From assembly GCA_029287105.1 (NCBI GenBank), contig JARFRT010000061.1:1-6247 (forward strand): DNA of 6,247 nt, written 5' to 3'. The stretch's first letter is position 1. Each line of letters opens with the position of its first letter. The stretch is from Akkermansiaceae bacterium (GTDB lineage: Bacteria; Verrucomicrobiota; Verrucomicrobiia; Verrucomicrobiales; Akkermansiaceae). Shown here piece by piece: positions 1 through 6,247 of the stretch. Under the pieces are notes generated by a model. The model worked only from the letters and a program-made list of their open reading frames with translations. It was not told the DNA's origin and did no database searches. Made by a program: the position numbers and the translations under genes.

Positions 1-175
1 CGTCCACCCCGAGCTCGTTGAGCATGTCCAGTTGGTCGTTGCAGGATGCAAGCTGCTCGGGTAGCCGCCCGTGCCGTTGCTGGTGGGAGAACCACTGCCA
101 GTAGTTCGGAGCGTAGACGATCCGGCCGGGGTCCTCCCGGCGCAAGATGGATTCGGTGGCATGGCGCGAGTGCAT
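1..175 (-). CDS. Uroporphyrinogen decarboxylase-like (URO-D/MtaA family) protein, N-terminal fragment
   Basis: Seen: reading the minus strand from an ATG at 175-173 gives 58 open codons to the left edge, beginning MHSRHATESILRREDPGRIV and continuing through APNYWQWF, LPEQLASCNDQLD and MLNELGVD. An in-frame TAA lies five codons upstream of the ATG and no alternative start lies between, so this start is well fixed. Known: the opening pattern, with a short helix ending in LRRE, then DPGRIVYAP, an aromatic stretch and a helix ending in a DxLxxLGVD-like segment, resembles the N-terminus of URO-D-like proteins of the non-haem type, which are frequent in PVC genomes near sugar-degradation genes. Inference: a cytoplasmic metabolic enzyme, since no signal peptide is visible. 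The active-site barrel lies outside the window, so substrate cannot be judged. It is divergent from the sulfatase. The family call rests on remembered family style over 58 residues and is moderate at best; the reading frame itself is more secure. Confidence 0.5.
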   Translation of the reverse strand, partial: MHSRHATESILRREDPGRIVYAPNYWQWFSHQQRHGRLPEQLASCNDQLDMLNELGVD

Positions 176-402
176 GGTTGCGACGTGTTAGGGATGGGTG
201 CGGGAGCGCTGGAGTTGGGTGTGCCGACGTGTCCGTGGATCAGGTCGAGAGTCCTTGCCTCGCTACTTCCGGCGCCATTAGCCTATCTCGGTTGGGGAGG
301 ATGAGGCAATTGAAAACCACAGCATGAAATACGAGCGCGTGAGATTGGTCATGGGAAAAAAGGGTTCCATTCAAAATAAGAAAGGGTTAAAAGTGCGCCG
401 TC
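176..402. promoter_or_regulatory. Divergent intergenic region between the URO-D-like gene and the sulfatase
   Basis: This gap of about 227 bases must hold the 5' control signals of both outward-facing genes. The left two thirds is GC-rich, while 305-395 turns A-rich towards the sulfatase, as expected for a promoter and leader. A TTGAAA at 310-315 resembles a -35 box, but no convincing -10 box sits at normal spacing. A GAAAGGG at 380-386 is a possible ribosome site but lies 16 bases from the sulfatase ATG, which is too far for a usual Shine-Dalgarno. I see no operator-like inverted repeat. The regulatory role is inferred only from the divergent layout. Confidence 0.35.
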
Positions 403-1896
403 ATGACGATTAAGCCCCTGATAACACGCAGTCACGTCCTGCGCCTTTGCACCATGGCGGCAACAGGCCTCGCCATCTCGCTTCAATTGGCCACAGCGAA
501 GACTGATTCCTCCCGGCCCAATATCATTCTCATCATCGGTGATGATATCTCATTCAACGATTTTGGCTGTTATGGCCATCCGAACATCCGCACGCCTCAC
601 ATCGATAGTCTCGCGGCCGACGGGTTGCGCTTTACCAATGCCTACCTGACCACAAGCCAGTGCAGCCCGACCCGCTGCAGCCTGATCACCGGTCGCTACC
701 CACACAATACCGGCGCCCCGGAACTGCACACCGGCCTGCCCGAGGGACAAGTCATGTTTCCTGCCCTGCTGAAACAGTCGGGGTACTACACGGTGGCCGC
801 CGGGAAATGGCATATGGGGAAGTATGCCAGAAGTGCCTTCGACAAGGTGGTGGGCGGTGGGGCCGGGGGTGAGGAACTTTGGGTGCAATCACTGCAGCAA
901 CGCCCGAAGGATCAGCCTTTTTTTATGTGGCTCGCGTCCTATGACGCCCACCGCCCATGGCAAGCGGATAAGAAGGGCAAACCGCACACCCCGGAGGACG
1001 CGGTCATTCCGCCGTTTATGGTCGATACCCCCGGCACCCGCATCGACCTGGCAAGCTATTACGACGAAATCCAACGGCTGGACCGATGCACCGGCGAGAT
1101 CGTCAGTGAACTGAAAAACCAGGGCGTCTACGAAAACACCATCATCCTCTTTATGGCCGATAATGGCCGGCCGTTTCCGCGTTGCAAAACACGCCTCTAC
1201 GATAGCGGCGTTAAAACTCCCCTCGTCATCCACTGGCCAGGGCAGGGAGGCCTGAAGCAACAAGGCAAGGTCAGCGAGTCATTGGTCAGCTCGATCGATC
1301 TTGCCCCGACCATTCTTGAGCTCGCCGGCATCAAGGCACCACCGAGCTTCCAAGGCGTCAGCATGTCACCCCTGCTGGCCGACCCGCAAACAACCATCCG
1401 CAAGTACGTCTTTGCCGAGCACAACTGGCACGCCCAGATCGCGCATGAGCGGATGATCCGCCGCGGGGATTATGTCTACATCCGCAACGCCCACCCCCAA
1501 CTCCCGCAAATCATCGCTCTGAACTCGGCGCATCCGAACCTCGATCAACTCAGGGAGATGGCAAAAAATGGGAAACTCACCCAGCCCCAGATGGATCCCT
1601 TCCTGCACCCCAGACCTGCCGAGGAGCTATTCCACGTCGGTGATGACCCGCACCAGATCAACAACCTCGCCGGCAATCCGGAACGACGCCCAATCATGCA
1701 GGAAATGCGCAAACTCATGGACCAGTGGCAACTCGAAACAGGCGACAACGTGCCGTCACTTGATCAGGCAACACCGGACCGATATGACCGCCGTACCGGT
1801 AAACGAATCTCGGGAAAAGGGGGCAGGCCCAACCCCGGTGTCACCCCAGGCGAGACCCGCGGCGCCGCAAAAATCAACCACCCCGGCCCACGATAA
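403..1896 (+). CDS. Exported type I (formylglycine) sulfatase
   Basis: Hydrolyses sulfate esters, most likely on a polysaccharide or oligosaccharide, outside the cytoplasm. Seen: 497 residues. Residues 1-32 look like a Sec signal peptide (basic K4/R9/R14, hydrophobic 17-31, cleavage near ATA|KTD). The alkaline-phosphatase-like fold follows: GDD at 46-48 (metal ligands D47, D48), the core sulfatase motif CSPTRCSLITGR at 87-98 with C87 as the residue converted to formylglycine, GKWHMGK at 134-140 (K135, H137), DAHRPW at 181-186 (H183), ADNG at 252-255 (D253, N254) and GVKTPL at 269-274 (K271). All catalytic and calcium-binding positions are therefore present. The C-terminal subdomain carries AEELFHVGDDPHQINNLAGN (406-425). 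Known: Cys-type enzymes need a separate maturation enzyme, which is not in this window. Length is normal for S1 sulfatases. The start is fixed by an in-frame TAA at 388-390; no strong ribosome site precedes it. Exact substrate and S1 subfamily cannot be read by eye. GH105 follows 99 bases downstream on the same strand. Confidence 0.95.
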   Translation: MTIKPLITRSHVLRLCTMAATGLAISLQLATAKTDSSRPNIILIIGDDISFNDFGCYGHPNIRTPHIDSLAADGLRFTNAYLTTSQCSPTRCSLITGRYPHNTGAPELHTGLPEGQVMFPALLKQSGYYTVAAGKWHMGKYARSAFDKVVGGGAGGEELWVQSLQQRPKDQPFFMWLASYDAHRPWQADKKGKPHTPEDAVIPPFMVDTPGTRIDLASYYDEIQRLDRCTGEIVSELKNQGVYENTIILFMADNGRPFPRCKTRLYDSGVKTPLVIHWPGQGGLKQQGKVSESLVSSIDLAPTILELAGIKAPPSFQGVSMSPLLADPQTTIRKYVFAEHNWHAQIAHERMIRRGDYVYIRNAHPQLPQIIALNSAHPNLDQLREMAKNGKLTQPQMDPFLHPRPAEELFHVGDDPHQINNLAGNPERRPIMQEMRKLMDQWQLETGDNVPSLDQATPDRYDRRTGKRISGKGGRPNPGVTPGETRGAAKINHPGPR

Positions 1897-1995
1897 TCGA
1901 AAAACACCATCCGGATGTCTCACCTCATGACCAGGCGATACGACCAGCGGGGGAAAGATATCTGGGAAAGCACAAGTATTACTCCCTGAATAAGC

Positions 1996-3231
1996 ATGAC
2001 AAAACGAACATTCTATAAGTCCACCGCCGTTGCGGCAATGATCACACTCGGCGGCCTCGCAAGCCCTGTTTGCGCCGACCCAAAACCATCCCCGGAAAGC
2101 GTCAAGGCACTCACCCAGAAGGTCGCCGACTGGCAGATCAAAACCTTTGACCAACACGACAAGCACCGCGCGCTTTCCAGTAAACACAAGGCACGGGCGG
2201 AAAAATCCGGCAGGCTCCCCGCCAAGTACCATGACCTCGAATGGCATATGGGAGCGCTCTATGCCGGTATGGACCAGTGGCGCAGCATCGCCGACGAGCC
2301 GGGAAAATATAAAGCATTCCTCAAAGGCATCGGCGACCGCAACGACTGGAAACTGCACAAGCGCCCGTACCATGCGGACGACCACACCGTCGGCCAGTTC
2401 TACCTGTCGCTCTATCAGGATATCGAAAACCCCGCCATGCTCACCCCGACCCAGCAGCACTTCGACTGGATCCTCGCCAACCGCAAAACCGGCTCGCTGG
2501 TGTGGTGTGGCTATAAAAAACCCTACACCACCGACTGCCATACCCGCTGGGGCTGGTGTGACGCTCTCTTCATGGCACCGCCCGTATGGGCCAGGCTCGC
2601 CAAAATCACGGGCGACCAGAAATACCTGACATTCATGGATGAGGAATACCACGCCACCTACGACCTGCTCTGGGACAAGGAGGACAACTTCTTCTGGCGC
2701 GACTCGTCGTTTTTCCCCAAACGTGAAACCAATGGAAAAAAACTCTACTGGGCGCGTGGCAACGGCTGGGTATTTGGTGGCCTTGCCCTGATGATCCCGG
2801 ACCTTCCCAAAGATTGGAAAGGCCGCCCGTTCTACATCAACCTCTTTCAACAAATGGCCGAAAGCCTGAAGAAGTGCCAGCGCGCCGACGGCACCTGGAG
2901 TATGGGCCTGCTCGGTGGCACCGAGGGATATCCACTCAAGGAAACCAGCGGCACGTCATTTTTCACCTTCGGCCTCGCCTGGGGGATTAACAACGGCCTG
3001 CTCGACCGCAAGGTCTACGAACCCATCGTGCTCAAAGGTTGGAAAGCCCTCAGCGGCTGTGTCACCAAGGATGGATTGTTGGGATACGTGCAACCCGTCG
3101 GCGCCGCGCCAGGCGATTCCTACCCGGACAAAACCGAGGTCTACGGCATCGGCGCCTTCCTCGCCGCCGGCACCGAGGTCTACAAACTCGTGGGTGGCAA
3201 AGCTCAAAAAAAAACTCATCGACCGGAGTAA
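1996..3231 (+). CDS. GH105 (YteR/RhiN-like) unsaturated uronyl hydrolase, exported
   Basis: Predicted to remove the 4,5-unsaturated uronic acid from the non-reducing end of oligosaccharides made by polysaccharide lyases, by vinyl-ether hydration. Seen: 411 residues; residues 1-27 form a signal peptide (MTKR, hydrophobic 11-22, cleavage near VCA|DPK). The (alpha/alpha)6-barrel motifs appear in order: HADDHTVGQFYLSLY (126-140), RWGWCDALFMAPPVWARL (184-201), YWARGNGWVFGGLAL (251-265), KETSGTSFFTFGLAWGINNG (315-334) and TEVYGIGAFLAAGTEVYKL (380-398). By family comparison D189 in WCDALFM matches the catalytic aspartate of YteR, D128/D129 its second acidic site, and W252/R254 the WxRGNGW substrate-binding segment. 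Before that segment, where YteR-type members often have a His-containing motif, this protein has FWRDSSFF (233-240). It ends soon after the last barrel helix, so it is full length in its own frame. A nine-A run at 3206-3214 precedes the stop, and slippage there would extend it into the next domain. Rhamnogalacturonan versus ulvan specificity is undecided. Confidence 0.9.
   Translation: MTKRTFYKSTAVAAMITLGGLASPVCADPKPSPESVKALTQKVADWQIKTFDQHDKHRALSSKHKARAEKSGRLPAKYHDLEWHMGALYAGMDQWRSIADEPGKYKAFLKGIGDRNDWKLHKRPYHADDHTVGQFYLSLYQDIENPAMLTPTQQHFDWILANRKTGSLVWCGYKKPYTTDCHTRWGWCDALFMAPPVWARLAKITGDQKYLTFMDEEYHATYDLLWDKEDNFFWRDSSFFPKRETNGKKLYWARGNGWVFGGLALMIPDLPKDWKGRPFYINLFQQMAESLKKCQRADGTWSMGLLGGTEGYPLKETSGTSFFTFGLAWGINNGLLDRKVYEPIVLKGWKALSGCVTKDGLLGYVQPVGAAPGDSYPDKTEVYGIGAFLAAGTEVYKLVGGKAQKKTHRPE
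3206..3214 (+). repeat. A9 homopolymer at the GH105/propeller frame junction
   Basis: Nine consecutive A residues lie in the last codons of GH105, read as CAA AAA AAA ACT in its frame. The downstream domain is open in the -1 frame, where the same run is read AAA AAA AAC, and TAA ends GH105 at 3229-3231. Known: long A runs are slippery for both RNA polymerase and the ribosome, and are prone to indel errors in sequencing or assembly. Inserting one A, or slipping the ribosome back one base, joins the two frames without a stop. Whether any of these happens cannot be told from the sequence alone. Confidence 0.7.
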
Positions 3232-4571
3232 ATAAGAGCTTCATCTGGAAGTCCGAAGTCCCCGCCGACTGCCCGTTCGAGCCATCGAAAACGCTAACAG
3301 GTGTCCGCTTCACCGGACGTCACAGCGATTACATCGTCGGTGACACCTTCTATCCCTCCTGGGCCAGTGACGGCAATTTGTATTCCCCCTGGACCGATGG
3401 CGTCACCAACGGGGTGAGATGCGGATCCGGTGGCGGACTTTCGACCGGTTTCCGCACCGCCCACGCCGTGATGAAAGGTGATGACCCGCTCAAGTTGATC
3501 ATCAAAAACACATCACCCCCGAAACGTGCTCTCGCCGCTCCCTACAGGGGGAGATACCCGTGTGGCTCACTGGTGCATAACGGAATCTGGTATTACGGCA
3601 CCTACTGCCTCGGCCCCAGCGCGACCTATACGCATAGTGGTTTCAAATGGAACTGGCCGAACCTGGGTCCGATGCCCGGGTTCCAGATATCCAAGGACCT
3701 GGGCAAAACCTGGTCGGACTCGCCGCTTTCCGTCGCGAAACCCCTTTTCCCGGAGCCTGCCGAATTCATGGGTCCCGTCAAGATGGGGGCGCCGCACTTT
3801 ATCGACTTCGGTAAAAACATGCAGCACTCGCCCGATGGCAAAGCGTATCTGCTCGGCATGGGTGCTGTTAAAAATGATCCCCATCCCCGTCCGTGCATCA
3901 CCGCCGGCGAGCATGGAACGGTTTATAAAATCAACAAGGAGTGCAAAGACCGCGTGCATCTCGGGATGCGGTCGGGCGAAAAAAAAAGCGAATACAAGGA
4001 GTTGTATGAAAAGGCATTCAAACAGGTTGATGGAAAACCATTTGCCCATGGCAACCTGAGCTGGATCACCGCCGACCAGGTCTATCTTTCCAGAGTCAAG
4101 CCGTCGCCGGAAACCATCAATGATTTGAAATCCTACGAGTTTTTTGGCGGCCATGATCAGGCCGGCAAACCGGTCTGGACATCGGATTTTGCAAAAATCA
4201 AACCCCTCATCGAGTGGAACAACCACATGGGGTGCGTCACCGCCACCTACGTGCCCGCGCTGAAAAAATACCTGATGTGCATCACCGACGGCTGGCCGAC
4301 CGTCGCCAGGATGAACTCCTACATTCTCGAGGCCGACCAAATCACCGGCCCGTGGCGCATGGTCACTTACATGAAGGACTTCGGCCAACAGGCGTATTTC
4401 CTCAATTTCCCGAGCAAATTCATCAGTGACGATGGCAAAAAACTCTGGCTGTGCTACTCGGCCAACTTCAGCAATGGCTGGAATGGCGTCGACCTCAAGT
4501 TCAACCCGCCCGGCGGCCGCTACGGCCTGAGCCTGCACGAAATCCAATTACTCGGGCCTGAGGGTAAATGA
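3207..4571 (+). CDS. Uncharacterised propeller-like (DUF4185-like) domain protein lacking its own start; possible C-terminal half of a GH105 fusion
   Basis: Seen: protein-like sequence runs from about 3231 (NKSFIWKSEVPADCPFEPSK) to TGA at 4569-4571, roughly 446 residues. No ATG, GTG or TTG occurs in frame near this point; the first are TTG 3378 and GTG 3414, both inside what looks like conserved sequence (DGNLYSPWTDG, NGVRCGSGGG). The frame is open upstream only as out-of-frame overlap with GH105. Blade-like segments include YIVGDTFYPSWASDGNLYSP, GAPHFIDFGKNMQHSPDGKA, NNHMGCVTATYVPALKKYLM, GPWRMVTYMKDF and FPSKFISDDGKKLWLCYSAN. These resemble five-bladed beta-propellers of the DUF4185/sialidase-like kind found in PVC sugar loci; this is pattern memory, not a search. 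Enzymatic activity is unknown. There is no signal peptide, and the mature-looking N-terminus falls right after the GH105 end, so a fusion would supply export. The lack of a start could also mean a sequencing indel or loss of the 5' end. Frame call strong; family call weak. Confidence 0.6.
   Translation, partial: KKNSSTGVNKSFIWKSEVPADCPFEPSKTLTGVRFTGRHSDYIVGDTFYPSWASDGNLYSPWTDGVTNGVRCGSGGGLSTGFRTAHAVMKGDDPLKLIIKNTSPPKRALAAPYRGRYPCGSLVHNGIWYYGTYCLGPSATYTHSGFKWNWPNLGPMPGFQISKDLGKTWSDSPLSVAKPLFPEPAEFMGPVKMGAPHFIDFGKNMQHSPDGKAYLLGMGAVKNDPHPRPCITAGEHGTVYKINKECKDRVHLGMRSGEKKSEYKELYEKAFKQVDGKPFAHGNLSWITADQVYLSRVKPSPETINDLKSYEFFGGHDQAGKPVWTSDFAKIKPLIEWNNHMGCVTATYVPALKKYLMCITDGWPTVARMNSYILEADQITGPWRMVTYMKDFGQQAYFLNFPSKFISDDGKKLWLCYSANFSNGWNGVDLKFNPPGGRYGLSLHEIQLLGPEGK
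3979..3987 (+). repeat. Second A9 homopolymer, inside the propeller-type domain
   Basis: A second run of nine A residues encodes GEKKSEYK in the propeller frame. Unlike the first run it causes no frame break: the reading frame and protein style continue smoothly on both sides. It acts as a loose internal comparison for the first run, and is itself a possible site of slippage that would truncate the protein. Confidence 0.6.
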
Positions 4572-4631
4572 TAAACCCCCGCCATGCCACCCCCCGCGAG
4601 TTCTTTTGATAAGAGGGTGTGATTACTGCGT
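4572..4631 (+). other. Short spacer between the propeller and HzsA-related genes
   Basis: This 60-base gap contains a C-rich stretch and AGAGGG at 4612-4617, a weak ribosome-site candidate for the next gene. I see no hairpin followed by a T run, so no intrinsic terminator is supported, and read-through into the next gene is plausible. Confidence 0.4.
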
Positions 4632-6189
4632 ATGTATGAGAGCATGGAAACGATGAATAGACCTTCGCGCCGCGTGACTTCCGAGCACGCACGCTGGAAT
4701 AACACGCCATTGTGTTTGCCAGGGCCACTTGTCCTAGCGGTGTGGATTCTCTTTTCCGGGTTCGACGCCAGCTCGCATCTGATGGCTGAGAGTGGTAAAC
4801 CAGACAAGGCTGATCAGGCAGAGTGGAACCTCCTGACCAACCTGATCCGCCAACGTATCAATTGGAACAACGAACGCCTGCACAACGAGGTCCTCCGCAA
4901 AGAAGCCCTCATCCTTGCGTCAGACGCCACACCCGTACCCATCGTCCTACGCCGCACCGAGGCACTACTCAAACACCTGCAAGGAATGGGCGTCCCGCTG
5001 AAAGAGGAACAAATTCGCCTTGCCGAGTTAAAACAACTCAAGCCCGCCGACCCGTTCGACCATTTCACCCAGATCGCCGCCCTGCGCCGCGCCATCGCAT
5101 TCCAAAACCCACTGCTCGATTTTAAGAAAATCCTCTTTATCAAACACGATAAAATGGCGCACGGCGAACGTCACATGGTCGACCAATACCTCGGCTTCAA
5201 CCAGAAAAAATCCGGCGGCGTCTATGTCCTGGAAAACCCGTTTTCGTTAACCCCCGGAGACGCCAAGGTCAAAAGCCTGCTCGCCGGGACCACGGTCAAA
5301 AATGGTCGGCTCAAAGGGAAATCCCTCGAGGATCAAGGGTCGTTCATTTCCCTCGAACTCGACTACAATTCCAAACACATCTACTTCGCCTTCACCGAGG
5401 CAAAACACGAAAAATACGAATTGCCTAAAAAGGAAAAAGATCCAATTAAGATATTAAAATCCCATCACAGTGCCAGAGGTCATTCAGGGGCATACTACGC
5501 ATTCACCCCGGAACGCAATTTTCAGATCATGCGCATGAATGCCGACGGATCGGATCTAACCGCCCTGACCGACGCCAGCCACAACGATTTCGACCCCTGC
5601 GTCCTGCCTAACGGACGGATCGTTTTTGTCTCCGACCGCAGCGAAGGCAACCAGCGATGCGGTGCCCGATATTGTTCAACCTACACCCTGCACGCGATGA
5701 TGCCCGACGGCTCGGACATCATCCCGTTCAGCTACCACGAGACCAACGAATGGCACCCAAGCGTCGATAACAATGGTATGATCATCTACTCACGCTGGGA
5801 TTACGTCGATCGCGACTCCGACATCGCCCACCACATCTGGCACTGCTACCCGGACGGCCGCGACCCTCGCAGCTATCAGGGCAACTACCCGAAAGTCCGC
5901 GAAAGCCGACCGTGGATGGAACTGGCCAACCGCGCCATCCCAAACTCAAACAAATATATCTCAGTCGCCGCCCCCCACCACGGGCAAAATTACGGGTCGC
6001 TCGTCATGATCGATATCAGTAAAAAAGACGACGGGTCGATGTCACAACTCAAACGCATCACCCCGGAAGTTCACTTCCCTGAATCAGAAAGTGCCCCCGG
6101 GAAAATGCACGCCAAAGGAAGGCACCGACCTAACGGAGAAATCTACGGCCAGCCATGGCCGCTCAGCGAGGATTTCTACCTCTGCACCT
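4632..6189 (+). CDS. HzsA-related / PD40 beta-propeller protein, predicted exported, 3'-truncated by contig end
   Basis: Seen: the frame opens after TGA at 4620-4622 and runs off the right edge; about 519 residues are genomic. Candidate starts are ATG 4632, 4644 and 4653; 4632 is given because AGAGGG at 4612-4617 lies upstream, but spacing is long and 4653 is a fair alternative. From 4632, residues 32-52 (PLVLAVWILFSGF to HLMA) look like a signal peptide h-region and cleavage site. A helical segment (about 60-160) is followed by FKKILFIKHDK near 164 and GGVYVLENPF. TolB-like PD40 blades follow: FQIMRMNADGSDLTALT near 297, NGRIVFVSDR, then MMPDGSDIIPFSYHETNEWH and IWHCYPDGRDP near 401. Known: this order matches proteins annotated as HzsA-related (hydrazine synthase alpha-like), abundant in PVC bacteria outside anammox. 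C343 and C348 in RCGARYC are a likely conserved pair; no haem-binding CXXCH is present in the visible part, so hydrazine synthesis is not implied. Function unknown; the C-terminus is missing. It lies 60 bases after the propeller gene, so co-transcription is plausible. Confidence 0.75.
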
Positions 6190-6247
6190 CTGTCTCTTAT
6201 ATACATCTCCGAGACCACGAGACAATATTGCCAATCGCGTATGCCGT
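6190..6247 (+). other. Illumina Nextera (Tn5) adapter read-through: non-genomic contamination
   Basis: Bases 6190-6223 match the 34-base Nextera read-through adapter (mosaic-end complement CTGTCTCTTATA plus the CCGAGCCCACGAGAC arm) at 32 of 34 positions, with differences at 6202 and 6214. Bases 6224-6233 (AATATTGCCA) sit where a 10-base i7 index belongs. Bases 6234-6247 match the start of the P7 tail (ATCTCGTATGCCGT) at 13 of 14 positions, differing at 6237. The three parts occur in correct order and spacing and run to the contig end; the scattered mismatches fit low-quality read tails. The adapter happens to stay open in the frame of the upstream gene, so automated translation adds about 19 false residues. 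Confidence 0.97.

Noticed and set aside
46..327. Plus-strand open frames near the left edge (46-327 and 71-304)
   Set aside because: Arg/Gly/Ser-rich, low-complexity translations with no family likeness; they overlap the better-supported minus-strand URO-D-like N-terminus and end in the intergenic gap.
1908..1917. Palindrome CATCCGGATG after the sulfatase stop, considered as a terminator
   Set aside because: Perfect 10-base palindrome but no loop and no following T run; too weak for an intrinsic terminator or a named operator.
1756..2853. Long minus-strand open frame (365 codons) across the sulfatase-GH105 junction
   Set aside because: It spans two clearly real plus-strand genes with intact catalytic motifs and their spacer; its length reflects GC-rich codon bias in the antisense frame.
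3225..3245. Translational reinitiation for the propeller gene from GGAG at 3225-3228
   Set aside because: GGAG overlaps the GH105 stop, but no ATG, GTG or TTG follows in the propeller frame at usable spacing; the next in-frame starts are at 3378 and 3414, inside the domain.
3248..3261. Tandem 7-base repeat GAAGTCC GAAGTCC just after the frame junction
   Set aside because: Two copies only, within coding sequence (K-S-E-V); likely chance, and no sign of a duplication that explains the frame change.
3567..4547. Long minus-strand open frame (326 codons) opposite the propeller domain
   Set aside because: Antisense shadow; the plus-strand product has propeller-like repeated segments throughout, and the minus product has no recognisable motif.
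6190..6247. C-terminal continuation of the HzsA-related protein to the window edge
   Set aside because: The frame stays open, but these bases are Nextera adapter, apparent index and P7 sequence, so the encoded residues are artefactual.
1..6247. tRNA, rRNA, CRISPR, insertion sequence, att site or riboswitch
   Set aside because: No cloverleaf-like sequence, spaced direct repeats, transposase motifs, terminal inverted repeats or recognisable aptamer cores were seen on either strand. The Tn5 mosaic-end match at the right end is library adapter, not a transposon.

Overview
The window is a GC-rich bacterial contig end that looks like part of a carbohydrate-degradation locus from the Planctomycetota/Verrucomicrobiota (PVC) group. 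That placement is inferred from gene content and from protein style: an exported formylglycine sulfatase, a GH105-type unsaturated uronyl hydrolase, a propeller-like hypothetical protein and an HzsA-related/PD40 protein. Genes start without clear Shine-Dalgarno sites, which is common in that group. No marker gene is present, so the taxonomy is tentative.

Layout. Bases 1-175 hold the first 58 codons of a minus-strand gene that runs off the left edge; it resembles the uroporphyrinogen decarboxylase-like (URO-D/MtaA) family. A divergent gap (176-402) follows. Four plus-strand coding segments then fill the rest: a sulfatase (403-1896), a GH105 protein (1996-3231), a large propeller-type domain (about 3207-4571) that has no start codon of its own and lies in the -1 frame relative to GH105, and a long HzsA-related protein (4632 to the right edge).

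How they fit together. Two enzymes have readable catalytic motifs and predicted signal peptides: the sulfatase removes sulfate esters, and GH105 removes unsaturated uronic acids left by polysaccharide lyases. The pair suggests breakdown outside the cytoplasm of a sulfated, uronate-containing polysaccharide (ulvan-like, sulfated pectin-like or glycosaminoglycan-like). The propeller and HzsA-related proteins are probably accessory and have no assigned role.

Two points need care. (1) The GH105 and propeller frames meet exactly at a nine-A run (3206-3214). One extra A, or a -1 slip there, would give a single exported 858-residue GH105-propeller protein, so this is a sequencing error, a slippage-made fusion, or a start-less remnant. 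(2) The last 58 bases (6190-6247) are not genomic: they match the Illumina Nextera read-through adapter, an apparent 10-base index and the start of the P7 tail. The final gene is therefore truncated at about 6189, and its last codons are artefactual.
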